Of a stretch of DNA of 64,000 nucleotides, positions 41,346-50,182 are shown in pieces. Where the stretch lies: the NCBI GenBank assembly GCA_020636675.1, contig JACJXK010000016.1, positions 1 through 64,000 of the forward strand. The letters are read 5' to 3'. The notes under the pieces were generated by a model. The model ran no database searches, was not told where the DNA came from, and saw only the letters and a list, made by a program, of their open reading frames with translations. This DNA is from Prevotellaceae bacterium. GTDB lineage: Bacteria > Bacteroidota > Bacteroidia > Bacteroidales > Paludibacteraceae. Each line of letters opens with the position of its first letter. The stretch's first letter is position 1. Position numbers and translations under genes: made by a program.

Positions 41346-43568
41346 ATGAAGGAATTTTTACTGCATATATATTCTCGTGCTTTGTGGTTTGTGATGATGG
41401 GTCTGATGATTCCCGCGGTGGCAAGTGCGCAGGTGTCGCACGGTGGCATGCCTTGTCCCGTCAACCTGGCAAGCAAATGCCGTTTGAGGGCGGCGTCTGT
41501 TGTCCCCTTTGAGGAGATGCCCCCTTTTAATAGGGATTCCCTTCTGAGAGAGGATTCGTTGCCCGGCAATCAATATGGAGCCAGGCGTTTTGCCAATAAG
41601 TTTTTTGTGTCGGTAGATATGGAACATTCGGGTTCCACCTCGATTTTGGATGACGGGACGAAGGTATGGAGGGTAGGTATCACATCAAGGGGTGCTTATT
41701 CGTTGAATCTTTTGTTTTCCGAATTTGACATTCCCGATCAGGCTAGATTGTTCGTCTATTCTCCCGATAGGTCGACCATATTGGGCTCGTTCACTTCGCA
41801 AAACAGACAAAAGAGCGGAGTGTTTCCTGTTGCCCCCGTCGATGGCGATTCCATCATTGTTGAATACATAGAGCCTGAAGGTGTTGATTTTAATGGTCGG
41901 TTGAGAATCAGTGAGGTCAATCATGATTATGTGGGGTTGAGGCTTCTGCCTCGGGAGAATGCGGCGCTTCCTTGTGAAGTGGATGCGAAGTGTGACAATC
42001 TTCATTCTGACCAGAGCAGAAGTGCTTGTCTGATCGTAGTGGACGGCACTTACTATTGTTCTGGAAATCTCATCAATAACACATCGGAAGATGGAACTCC
42101 ATACGTGCTTACTGCCTCCCATTGTTTGTTTGCCGATTATGCTAATCCGCCAATAGATGCCTCTATGGCAGAGACGAGCGTCTTCTTCTTTAATTATGAG
42201 ACGCCTTACTGCTATTCCGACATACAGGGAAGCTTGGAACAAAGTGTTTCCGGTGCTACGGTGAAGGCTTGCAATACGCAGCGGGATATGCTTCTTCTGG
42301 AGTTGAGCGAGATGCCGCCGGTAGATTATCGGACATACTATGCGGGATGGAATGCTACGGATGACATTTCGGCTCCGGCCTATTGCTTCCATCATCCGGC
42401 TGGCGACATGAAGAGGATCTCCGTCGAAAATGATTTGCCCTATACATCGTCTTTCTGTACGTTGGTTTTTAAATCCAAAAGTCATTGGAAAATATACAGA
42501 TGGGATTCTGGTGTGACGGAGGGTGGATCTTCCGGTTCCGGATTGTTTGACGGAAACAACCGGTTGATAGGCGCACTCTCCGGAGGCGCTTCTACATGTG
42601 CAACCACAGGGGATGATGATTTTTATAAACTGAAGACGGCTTGGTCTCCCAATTTTTGGGAGGAGGAAAATTTGGAACCGTGGTTGGATCCTAAATCAAC
42701 GGGCAGTCTCTTGATGGACGGTGTCGATCCGTATGTGCATCCTTGTGTACGATTGTCTAATATGACAGACGATGATTCTTGGTTGCCGGATGCTGCTTCT
42801 GCCAATGGGTATGCGGCAGGACACAACAGTAACGGATATGTCACCTATGCGGAGAGGTTTCAGATAGAGGGGGAAGCTCTCCTTTATGGTGTGTATTTTA
42901 TACCTTATTTGGGGCGTTACTCGACAGAGTCTGCCATCCAATTGAAAATATATTCGGGGGATTCTTGTCCTACTGACCTTCTTTTTTCACAGGAACTACG
43001 GGTTAAGGATGTGAATTATGAAAAGAATAACGAAGCTTTTCAGAAAAAGGATAAGTATTATTGGCAGAAGAAAGAGAATTATATGAGATTGGAATCTCCT
43101 GTTTCCGTAAATAAACATTTTTTTGTCGTGTTTGCTTTGCCATCAACTACAAAGGATACCTTTGCGTTATATTATGCGGGAGGAAGACCGGCGGATGCGG
43201 CAAACACTGCCTATTTTTATGAGGGAAGCGAATGGAAATCGTTTACTCAAAATCCTTTATTGAATGCTCCTTCTTCTCTGTGTGTGGATGCGGTTTTACA
43301 AAGTATAAATGCCTCTTCTGATGAAGCGATAGCTTCCGAACATCCGGATGCTAAAGTTTATGTAAATCAAAATGGCGAGGTCGTGCTTCTGACGGGGCAT
43401 GATTATGGAGAAAAACAGATTCGGCTATACGATTTGTCCGGCAGATTATTGTCGAAAAGACAAGTGAGCGGAGATCGGTGCGTTTTCCAAACCGATACGG
43501 AGGAAGGTGTCTTTATCCTGCAAATAGTCTATGCGGATTATACGGAGGTTTTGAAGTTTTGTAAGTAA
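41346..43568 (+). CDS. Secreted trypsin-fold (lysyl endopeptidase-like) protease with T9SS domain
   Basis: A 740-residue protein starting MKEFLLHIYSRALWFV with a signal peptide ending ASAQ (about 29). Upstream in-frame codons from 41151 cross the carB terminator and are rejected. A pro-region (about 30-215) precedes the peptidase domain (about 215-460), which has His259 (LTASHC), Asp314 (RDMLLLEL) and Ser396 (EGGSSGSGL), an arrangement close to Achromobacter lysyl endopeptidase. A beta-rich accessory region follows, and the end (about 660-740; VYVNQNGEVVLLTG, YDLSGRLLSKRQV, GVFILQIVY) is a T9SS type A sorting domain. It is probably exported to the surface or medium as a digestive protease. 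Confidence 0.87.
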   Translation: MKEFLLHIYSRALWFVMMGLMIPAVASAQVSHGGMPCPVNLASKCRLRAASVVPFEEMPPFNRDSLLREDSLPGNQYGARRFANKFFVSVDMEHSGSTSILDDGTKVWRVGITSRGAYSLNLLFSEFDIPDQARLFVYSPDRSTILGSFTSQNRQKSGVFPVAPVDGDSIIVEYIEPEGVDFNGRLRISEVNHDYVGLRLLPRENAALPCEVDAKCDNLHSDQSRSACLIVVDGTYYCSGNLINNTSEDGTPYVLTASHCLFADYANPPIDASMAETSVFFFNYETPYCYSDIQGSLEQSVSGATVKACNTQRDMLLLELSEMPPVDYRTYYAGWNATDDISAPAYCFHHPAGDMKRISVENDLPYTSSFCTLVFKSKSHWKIYRWDSGVTEGGSSGSGLFDGNNRLIGALSGGASTCATTGDDDFYKLKTAWSPNFWEEENLEPWLDPKSTGSLLMDGVDPYVHPCVRLSNMTDDDSWLPDAASANGYAAGHNSNGYVTYAERFQIEGEALLYGVYFIPYLGRYSTESAIQLKIYSGDSCPTDLLFSQELRVKDVNYEKNNEAFQKKDKYYWQKKENYMRLESPVSVNKHFFVVFALPSTTKDTFALYYAGGRPADAANTAYFYEGSEWKSFTQNPLLNAPSSLCVDAVLQSINASSDEAIASEHPDAKVYVNQNGEVVLLTGHDYGEKQIRLYDLSGRLLSKRQVSGDRCVFQTDTEEGVFILQIVYADYTEVLKFCK

Positions 43569-43570
43569 AT

Positions 43571-44101
43571 ATGTCTATGCAAAAGAAAGAATGGAGAGCC
43601 GAAATGAAACGGCGGATAGCTTTGTTGTCTGAAGGGGAGAGATTGTCCCTCTCCGAATCTCTTTTCGATAGAATAGAACAAATGGAGGAGTTCCAAACTG
43701 CCCATTATATATTGCTGTATTGGTCATTGCCGGACGAGCCATTTTCCCATGCTTTGCTGGAACGGTGGAGCGATAAGAAGTTGATTCTGCCTGCTGTGGT
43801 GGGCGATGAGATAGTGCTGCGTCGTTATCGGGACAAGGAAGATATGAAGGTTGGTTCGTTCCATATCATGGAGCCTATAGGGCCTGCCTTCTCGGATTAT
43901 GATTGTTTGGATCTGACCTTGATTCCCGGACTTTCCTTTGATGCCGATGGATACCGGTTGGGTCGAGGGAAGGGTTATTATGACAGGCTTCTTCCAAAAC
44001 TTAAATGTATGACGATTGGTGTCTGTTTCTCTTGCCAATACGAAGATAAACTGCCTCATGACGAATGGGATATCCCTGTCAAAAAGGTGGTTTGCCGCTG
44101 A
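43571..44101 (+). CDS. 5-formyltetrahydrofolate cyclo-ligase family protein
   Basis: A 176-residue protein with the family's N-terminal substrate/ATP-binding part (KKEWRAEMKRR) and the C-terminal ATP-binding motif RLGRGKGYYDRLL (about 131-143). It converts 5-formyl-THF to 5,10-methenyl-THF with ATP. It begins 2 bp after the protease stop, so it may be co-transcribed, although the functions are unrelated. Confidence 0.92.
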   Translation: MSMQKKEWRAEMKRRIALLSEGERLSLSESLFDRIEQMEEFQTAHYILLYWSLPDEPFSHALLERWSDKKLILPAVVGDEIVLRRYRDKEDMKVGSFHIMEPIGPAFSDYDCLDLTLIPGLSFDADGYRLGRGKGYYDRLLPKLKCMTIGVCFSCQYEDKLPHDEWDIPVKKVVCR

Positions 44102-44136
44102 TTTTTTGCCCTCTTATAACATAAAAAAGACATTGT

Positions 44137-45267
44137 ATGTCCGGATTATACATACATATACCATATTGTGCAAATAGGTGTGCCTATTGTGCATTCTACT
44201 CGTCTACCTATGAAGGAAATAGGGAGGAATATGTTTCGGCTCTCTGCCGGGAAATGGAGTTGAGAAAGTCATATTTGAAAGGAGAACCTATCCGAACCAT
44301 TTATTTTGGAGGAGGAACTCCATCTCAACTCTCGGTGGCTGAGTTGGATGGCCTCCTGCGTCATGTTTATGCTTCCTTCGACTGTTCTTCTGTGGAAGAG
44401 TTGACGGTTGAGGTCAATCCGGATGATGTCACGGACGAGTATGTGCGTGGATTGCGCTCGCTTTCTGTAAACCGCATCAGTATAGGCGTCCAAAGTTTCC
44501 GTGACGAGGAGTTGATGCTGATTCATCGTCGACACTCGGCGCAGCAGGCCGTGGAGGCTGTGACGTGTGTTAAGAGGAATGGGATAGAAAACATAAGTAT
44601 TGACCTAATGTATGGATTGCCTGGACAGACTCTGGAGTCGTGGAAGGAAAGCCTGAAACGGGCGGTCGGATTGGATGTGCCTCATGTTTCGGCGTATAGT
44701 CTCACATACGAGGAGGGTACTCGGTTGTCCCGTTTGGTGGCGAATGGAGATTTGAATCCGGTGGACGAAGATGCTTGTGCCGAGATGTTCTCTTTGTTGA
44801 GAGATGAATTGTCTTCTGCCGGTTATGTTCAATATGAAATTTCTAACTTCTCAAAGCCGGGAATGGAGTCGAAGCATAACTCCTCCTATTGGAATGGAAC
44901 GACTTATGCTGGTTTTGGAGCCTCAGCCCATTCGTATGATGGTGTCTCAAGACAATGGAATGTCTCTAATACAAGAGTCTATATAAAAAAAACATTATCT
45001 GGAGAATGTGATTTCTTTGAGGTGGAACGCTTGAATTTGGCGACCCGTTATAATGATTTTGTACTCACCTCTTTACGTACTAGACAAGGGATAAATCTCT
45101 CACTTCTGAAGTTGGAATTTGGACTTGCTTTGTATGACTATTGTTTACAGAATGCGGAACCGTTTATGGCAAATGGTTCTTTGTTGTGTGATTCTAATTC
45201 GTTGAGGCTTTCTGGAAAGGGTATATTTATCTCGGATGGAATCATGTCTGAACTGATGAAAGTGTAG
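44137..45267 (+). CDS. hemW: Radical SAM family haem chaperone HemW
   Basis: A 376-residue radical SAM protein. The cluster-binding cysteines are in CANRCAYCAF (Cys11, Cys15, Cys18), followed by IYFGGGTPSQLS (about 54-65), SIGVQSFRDEEL and SIDLMYGLPGQTLESW, all typical of HemW. HemN, the coproporphyrinogen dehydrogenase, has an extended CxxxCxxCxC; the Cys-Ala-Phe here fits HemW. HemW binds haem and transfers it to acceptor enzymes. It lies 35 bp downstream of the cyclo-ligase gene. The C-terminal winged-helix part is shorter than in some relatives. Confidence 0.9.
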   Translation: MSGLYIHIPYCANRCAYCAFYSSTYEGNREEYVSALCREMELRKSYLKGEPIRTIYFGGGTPSQLSVAELDGLLRHVYASFDCSSVEELTVEVNPDDVTDEYVRGLRSLSVNRISIGVQSFRDEELMLIHRRHSAQQAVEAVTCVKRNGIENISIDLMYGLPGQTLESWKESLKRAVGLDVPHVSAYSLTYEEGTRLSRLVANGDLNPVDEDACAEMFSLLRDELSSAGYVQYEISNFSKPGMESKHNSSYWNGTTYAGFGASAHSYDGVSRQWNVSNTRVYIKKTLSGECDFFEVERLNLATRYNDFVLTSLRTRQGINLSLLKLEFGLALYDYCLQNAEPFMANGSLLCDSNSLRLSGKGIFISDGIMSELMKV

Positions 45268-45289
45268 AAGCCAATCGTGAAAAAGGACC

Positions 45290-45535
45290 TGGCATGCCAA
45301 ATCTCAGAAAAACGAGACAACTTCTGTGGAATGAAATGTCAACCGGGCAATAGTGCAGGTACATTTGCTCTCTTTTTTGTCGGAGAAAAGTAAGTGTCCG
45401 TCTGGCAGGGGAACGGCAAAAATTCATATTTGGTGCATTCCTGTGAAATCCGGTTGGCCGGTACTTGTTTTTTTCTACGAAGAGATAATGCCTACGGAAT
45501 ATTTCATCAAAATCGTTACAAGCTTTTTTACAATT
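45290..45535. repeat. Intergenic repeat element, copy 9 (long form)
   Basis: Closely related to the copy at 37385-37610 and in the same orientation. Shared modules are GTGTCCGTCTGGCAGGGGAA (45394 onward), AATTCATATTTGGTGCATTC, GTACTTGTTTTTTTCTACGA, AGAGATAATGCCTACGGAAT and TCATCAAAATCGTTACAAG (to about 45523). The palindromic core is slightly decayed (GGAAT in place of GGCAT). Confidence 0.75.
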
Positions 45536-45557
45536 GCCAGGTCTCTTCTTTGCATAG

Positions 45558-45592
45558 GAAAGGCTGACCGAATTTTCGTCGGTCAGCCTTTC
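45558..45592. terminator. Bidirectional terminator between hemW and ackA
   Basis: A perfect 14-bp stem pairs GAAAGGCTGACCGA (45558-45571) with TCGGTCAGCCTTTC (45579-45592) around a 7-nt loop. It lies 25 bp from the ackA stop. Confidence 0.9.
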
Positions 45593-45616
45593 CGTATGAT
45601 ATTCAATCAGTTGTTC

Positions 45617-46816
45617 TTATTTGCTGACGATTGCTAGTGTGTCGGAAGCAATCATAAATTCCTCATCGGTAGGAATGACAATGACAGTAGTCTTAGAGTC
45701 TTTCGTACTGATTATTTTCTCATCACCGTGCACGCCGTTGTTTATCTCTTTGTCTATCTTGACGCCGAAACATTCCATGTCGGCACAGATGGATTCGCGT
45801 ACAATCTCCACATTTTCGCCAATGCCTCCTGTGAATACGATGACGTCTACTCCGCCGAGAACAGCCACATAAGAGCCGATATATTTCTTGGCACGATAGA
45901 TGAACATATCCAAAGCTAGTTTGGCACGTTTGTTTCCTGCTGCGATGGCTGCCCTTACGTCACGCATGTCCGAAGAGACACCAGAGATGCCGAGTAGACC
46001 GCTCTTTTTGTTCAGAATGTCGGAGATTGCTTTGGTGTCATAATGTTCGCGTTCCATCAGGTAAGTGATAGCTCCTGTGTCGAGGTCTCCCGCACGGGTA
46101 CCCATTACCAATCCTTCAAGAGGCGTCATTCCCATAGATGTATCTATGGATTTTCCGTCCTTGATGGCAGTGATGGAACCACCATTTCCGATATGGCAAG
46201 TGATCATTTTTGAGCCTTCAGGTTTGATGCCGAGAACTTCAAATGCACGTTTAGACACATATCTGTGGCTGGTTCCGTGGAATCCGTAACGACGAACGCC
46301 ATCTTCCGTATATAGTTCGTATGGCAACGCATACATGAATGCCTCTTGCGGCATTGTCTGATGGAATGCGGTGTCAAAGACGGCCACTTGCGGAATGTTT
46401 GGCATCAGTTTGGTTACGGCCGCAATACCTTTCAGATTAGGTGGGTTATGGAGCGGCGCAATCTTTATGCACTCTTCGATTTTTTTGATAACATCATCGG
46501 TTATCAGAACACTGGAGTTGAATTTCTCACCTCCGTGCACTACTCTGTGTCCTACGGCGTCAATCTCGTTCAAAGATTTGATGGCGCCACCATTCGGAGA
46601 TGTTAATGTCTCGAGTATGAACTCGATTCCGACAGTATGCTCCGGAATCTCCTTCTCCAAGACCTCCTTCTCTCCATTGATTTTGGTGTGCTTTAGAAAC
46701 GAATCTTTCAGTCCGACTTTCTCTACTCCACCTTGCTCAAGGACTTGGTTGGCTGTCATGTCAATAAGTTTGTACTTGATTGACGAACTGCCACAGTTTA
46801 ATACTAATATTTTCAT
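45617..46816 (-). CDS. ackA: Acetate kinase
   Basis: A 399-residue acetate kinase with the family signatures VLNCGSSSIKYKL (4-16), GHRVVHGGEKF (about 87-97), FHGTSHRYVSKRAFE (about 173-187) and HIGNGGSITAIKDGKSIDTS. It interconverts acetyl phosphate and ADP with acetate and ATP in fermentation. It is downstream of pta on the same strand with a 74-bp gap that contains a hairpin. Confidence 0.97.
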   Translation of the reverse strand: MKILVLNCGSSSIKYKLIDMTANQVLEQGGVEKVGLKDSFLKHTKINGEKEVLEKEIPEHTVGIEFILETLTSPNGGAIKSLNEIDAVGHRVVHGGEKFNSSVLITDDVIKKIEECIKIAPLHNPPNLKGIAAVTKLMPNIPQVAVFDTAFHQTMPQEAFMYALPYELYTEDGVRRYGFHGTSHRYVSKRAFEVLGIKPEGSKMITCHIGNGGSITAIKDGKSIDTSMGMTPLEGLVMGTRAGDLDTGAITYLMEREHYDTKAISDILNKKSGLLGISGVSSDMRDVRAAIAAGNKRAKLALDMFIYRAKKYIGSYVAVLGGVDVIVFTGGIGENVEIVRESICADMECFGVKIDKEINNGVHGDEKIISTKDSKTTVIVIPTDEEFMIASDTLAIVSK

Positions 46817-46846
46817 GCTATATAGCTATTGTTTTGTCCAAAGTAA

Positions 46847-46882
46847 AAACGAGGCGGCGTTGTGATAGGCACCGTCTCGTTT
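46847..46882 (-). terminator. Hairpin between pta and ackA
   Basis: AAACGAGGCGG (46847-46857) pairs with CCGTCTCGTTT (46872-46882), 11 bp with one G-U pair. On the minus strand it is followed by TTTACTTTGG, so it may be a weak terminator or attenuator lowering ackA relative to pta. Confidence 0.6.
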
Positions 46883-46890
46883 GTCTTTTT

Positions 46891-47901
46891 TTACTTTTTT
46901 GCTGAAATTGCCTGGTTGGCAGTGATGGCAACTGTCTTTACGATATCATCAACGGAACATCCGCGAGAAAGGTCGTTGACAGGAGCTGCCAAACCTTGAA
47001 GGAATGGACCTAGAGCTGTGGCTCCAGCCAAACGCTGAACCAATTTGTAAGAGATGTTTCCTGTATTCAAATCAGGGAAGACCAATATGTTGGCAGTTCC
47101 TGCCACTTCGCTGTCCGGAGCCTTAAGCTGTGCTACCTTAGGAACCAAAGCTGCATCGGCCTGCAACTCTCCGTCCAGTTTCAATGTAGGAGCCATTTCA
47201 TGGGCTTTTGCTGTTGCTTCAACAACCTTGTCCACCATCTCGTGAGCGGCGCTGCCCTTCGTAGAGAAGCTCAACATCGCTACTCGGGCTTCAGGGAATC
47301 CGAATACGGTGGTTGCTGTCTTGGCACTGCATATTGCTATTTGAGCGAGTTGGTCGGCGTCAGGACATGGAGTGGCTGCACAATCTGCAAACAGCATCTT
47401 GCCGTCATATCCGTAAGTTTGGTCTTTCATAATCATCAAGAATACGCCGGATACGCAAGTGACTCCTGCCTCCGTCTTGATAATTTGGAATGCTGGACGT
47501 AGGGTGTCGCCTGTTGGACTTCCTGCTCCGCTGACCTCGCCGTCGGCGTCGCCGGCCTTGATCATAAGGCAAGATAGGTAAAGAGGGTCTTTGACTGTCT
47601 CTGCTGCCTTTTCTGGTGTCATGCCTTTCTTTTGTCTTAGTTGGAACAAAAGGTCTGCATATTTGCCTGCGTCCGGATTGTTTTCTGGATCTATGATAGT
47701 GGCTTTGTCGAGGTTTTTCAATCCGAAAGAGATTGCCATCTCATTGATTTTTGCCTTGTTTCCTAAAAGGATGATTTTTGAGATGTTTTGTTCAAGAACT
47801 GCATCCGCAGCTTTGAGGGTCCTCTCCTCTGTCCCTTCTGGGAGAACGATGCGTTGAGGATTTGCCTGCGCACGTGCAATAATGCTTTCTATTAAATCCA
47901 T
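46891..47901 (-). CDS. pta: Phosphate acetyltransferase
   Basis: A 336-residue Pta of the short, catalytic-domain-only type. Motifs include RIVLPEGTEERTLKAAD near the start, GEVSGAGSPTGDTLRPAFQI (about 119-138), ARVAMLSFSTKGSA and NILVFPDLNTGNISYKLVQRLA. It converts acetyl-CoA and phosphate to acetyl phosphate, which AckA then uses. The -7 element TAAATTTG on the minus strand at 47931-47938 is a likely promoter part. The 280 bp between it and recO hold no other recognised feature. Confidence 0.97.
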   Translation of the reverse strand: MDLIESIIARAQANPQRIVLPEGTEERTLKAADAVLEQNISKIILLGNKAKINEMAISFGLKNLDKATIIDPENNPDAGKYADLLFQLRQKKGMTPEKAAETVKDPLYLSCLMIKAGDADGEVSGAGSPTGDTLRPAFQIIKTEAGVTCVSGVFLMIMKDQTYGYDGKMLFADCAATPCPDADQLAQIAICSAKTATTVFGFPEARVAMLSFSTKGSAAHEMVDKVVEATAKAHEMAPTLKLDGELQADAALVPKVAQLKAPDSEVAGTANILVFPDLNTGNISYKLVQRLAGATALGPFLQGLAAPVNDLSRGCSVDDIVKTVAITANQAISAKK

Positions 47902-48182
47902 ATCTGAATATTTTTATGCTATTAATAGTGCAAATTTATTAAAAAACTTGATTTTGTAATCCATAGATTGCAATTTAATGTGTGTTTGATTGCATTTTCT
48001 TGACTGGAGATTACATTCTTTGCTGTGTTTTTCTGTTGTTTTTTTGTTTATAACATAGAATCGACGTTAAGCGTTTGTCGTGTTGTGATTAATTGTCTAT
48101 TTATATCTCCTGTTTCATAAAAAATAGGAGTTTGGAAATGTTGTTTCTGGTGGGTTGTCTGGATTTGTTCCGTACATTTCTG

Positions 48183-48908
48183 TCAGTCGAATATCTCTTT
48201 TAGTACGGATAGCGACTTCAGTTCGCCCATGCCTTGTGTGTGCAGTTTGTAGTATTCCAGAATGTGGTCTAAAATTTCGGCTCTTTCTTCTCTGCTGAAG
48301 CGATAGAGGTGCATGTTCTGATAGTTTATTCTTAGTAGGACATGGAGAGTCTCGGACTCTTTGCCGGTTAGATATTGCTTATGGAAGGGTGGCGTGTCTG
48401 TGAAAATGGCTTGTTTTAGGTCGAAATATTGATATCCTTCCCTTTTTTCCGTGTTGGGTTGGATTCCTAGAAATGTGGTTAATTGGCAGAGAAACGCTAG
48501 ATGGAAGTTGGCTGTGCTTTGTTCTGTCAAGTCAAGGTATTGGATGGATTGGGACAGAAAGGAGAATAGTGGTTCGTCTTTCTCGTTGGTCCGTAGGATG
48601 TGTATCAGAACTTCTGCGAGGAATAGCGCCATCGTGTTTTTGTATGGGTTGAAGAGTATGCTGTTGCTGATGCTCTCCAGTTTAATCTCTTTTATGGTTT
48701 GTAGCTCTTTGTTGTTTCTGTGTTCTGCCTCTATCTGCACAACGGATAATGGCTGGATGAATGCGCTTTTCCTCCCGCCTTTTCTGCTCTGGGCGCCAAA
48801 AAGAAGATAGTCGCAGCGGCCGAACTCCTCTGTGTATAGCCTCAGCAGCATGGTGTTTTCTTTGAACTTCATGTTGCTCAAAACGATGGCTTTTGTCTTT
48901 GTCAGCAT
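48183..48908 (-). CDS. recO: DNA repair protein RecO
   Basis: A 241-residue RecO: N-terminal OB fold (about 1-80; KTKAIVLSNMKFKENTMLLRLYTEEFG and DYLLFGAQSRKGG) and a helical C-terminal domain. RecO anneals single strands and helps load RecA with RecR. No zinc-finger cysteines are present, as in many Bacteroidota forms. It is 25 bp downstream of the M15-like lipoprotein gene on the same strand. Confidence 0.9.
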   Translation of the reverse strand: MLTKTKAIVLSNMKFKENTMLLRLYTEEFGRCDYLLFGAQSRKGGRKSAFIQPLSVVQIEAEHRNNKELQTIKEIKLESISNSILFNPYKNTMALFLAEVLIHILRTNEKDEPLFSFLSQSIQYLDLTEQSTANFHLAFLCQLTTFLGIQPNTEKREGYQYFDLKQAIFTDTPPFHKQYLTGKESETLHVLLRINYQNMHLYRFSREERAEILDHILEYYKLHTQGMGELKSLSVLKEIFD

Positions 48909-48933
48909 CCGATGGAGAATATGGAAGACAAGT

Positions 48934-49689
48934 TCATTGGATGACGGTAATGTGGAAACACTGCTGTTTCACCTCTCTGAGTACAAGGCAGCATTTTTCC
49001 ATTCTCATTTCCTGAAGGGTCTTTGTCAGTATGTCATGTACGTTTTTGTATCGTATTATCTTAGAGTCGTCGTTTCTGAAAAATTCCATGTAGGAGATGT
49101 CGAACGTGGTGCCGTATAGATGTGAAGTGGTAGAATGCGTCGCATTTTTATTTTTCCGGAATAGTTTGCGTTGTCCTTCGTCCGTTCGGAGTGCGGAGGT
49201 GATGTATACGGCATACTCTTTCTGGTGCTTCTGCTTTAAGTTTTCTTGAAAGCGGATGCCTATCTCTTCAAGTAGTTCGGCGGCTTCTTGTGTTAGGTAT
49301 GGATGCGAATGCTCCATGTCTTTGATGTGGTAATATTGATTGTCGCTAACAGGAACAAGGAGTCCGGCCTGTAGAAGTGAATCTTTGGACTTCTTGAACG
49401 CAGCGTCTGTCGAGTATCCGTATTCTGATCCTATGTTTTGGGCAAAGAGCAGATGTTCTGTGTTCTTGTCTTGCAGCCGCCGTGTGGGTTGTATGCTTTC
49501 GAAATATTCACATTCGATGGCTTGGGGCGCTTTCTTCTCGTCGTTCTCGTCATAAACGGAGATGGAGTCGGATTGCGACAGCTTGATTGTCTCGAATTTG
49601 TTTCTTTCCACCTTGTTCTGGTTGTATGTACAGCCTATAAGCGTGGATACAAGGGATAAAAATAGGAATCGTCTGGCTGCCGGTGTCAT
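48934..49689 (-). CDS. Lipoprotein related to M15 (VanY-like) peptidases, DUF5715-type
   Basis: A 251-residue lipoprotein with lipobox STLIGC (Cys20). The C-terminal half shows a D-alanyl-D-alanine carboxypeptidase pattern: YVTSALR-like YITSALRTDEGQRKLF (about 164-179), SHLYGTTFDISY (about 188-199, with the His and Asp ligands) and CFHITVI at the end. Whether all zinc ligands of a working M15 enzyme are present cannot be settled by eye. The family I would assign is DUF5715. It overlaps the thioesterase gene by 4 bp. Confidence 0.72.
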   Translation of the reverse strand: MTPAARRFLFLSLVSTLIGCTYNQNKVERNKFETIKLSQSDSISVYDENDEKKAPQAIECEYFESIQPTRRLQDKNTEHLLFAQNIGSEYGYSTDAAFKKSKDSLLQAGLLVPVSDNQYYHIKDMEHSHPYLTQEAAELLEEIGIRFQENLKQKHQKEYAVYITSALRTDEGQRKLFRKNKNATHSTTSHLYGTTFDISYMEFFRNDDSKIIRYKNVHDILTKTLQEMRMEKCCLVLREVKQQCFHITVIQ

Positions 49690-50090
49690 TGCTTTGGCTC
49701 TTTGCGGTAAGAGGTGGATTGGAATACGGCAATCAAATCGTTCTCTTCATTCCTTATCTCGACCTTGTAAGCCGCAACTGTACGGCGCAGGTATATTTCA
49801 GAGGCGACGGCTGTTAGCTTGCCCTTCGAAATGGCCTTTACGAAACTGATGGATGCGTCTAGAGAAACAGCCACTTTACCTTGCGAGTTGGATGCTGCGG
49901 CGCAGACAAAATCGGCTAATGTAAAAAGAACGCCACCTTGAACGGACCCTAATCCGTTCAGGTGCCGTTGGTCTATCTCCATTTCGGCGATGGCAGATCC
50001 TAGGCCTGCCTCTATGAGTCTCATGTTGCTGTTTTTCGCGAATTGATCTTTTCCTAGCAATTCGAATATCTTTGCGTTGTCTGCTTCCAT
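49686..50090 (-). CDS. PaaI-family hotdog-fold thioesterase
   Basis: A 134-residue hotdog thioesterase. The family core is NGLGSVQGGVLFTLADFVCAAA (about 45-66), which holds the Asp/Gly-rich active-site helix. It hydrolyses acyl-CoA, but the natural substrate is unknown. It is upstream of and coupled to the M15-like lipoprotein gene, and the recO gene follows, so the three may form an operon. Confidence 0.88.
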   Translation of the reverse strand: MEADNAKIFELLGKDQFAKNSNMRLIEAGLGSAIAEMEIDQRHLNGLGSVQGGVLFTLADFVCAAASNSQGKVAVSLDASISFVKAISKGKLTAVASEIYLRRTVAAYKVEIRNEENDLIAVFQSTSYRKEPKQ

Positions 50091-50182
50091 TCTTTTATAT
50101 AATATGGAGGGGGCTTGCCTTCCGTTATGGAATGGCAGATCCTATTTCTCCTGGTTCTTATTCGTTTATAGTGATAACGTGT

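Noticed and set aside
47902..48182. Possible gene or riboswitch between recO and pta
   Set aside because: No frame, conserved box or strong hairpin is visible beyond a -7 element for pta.
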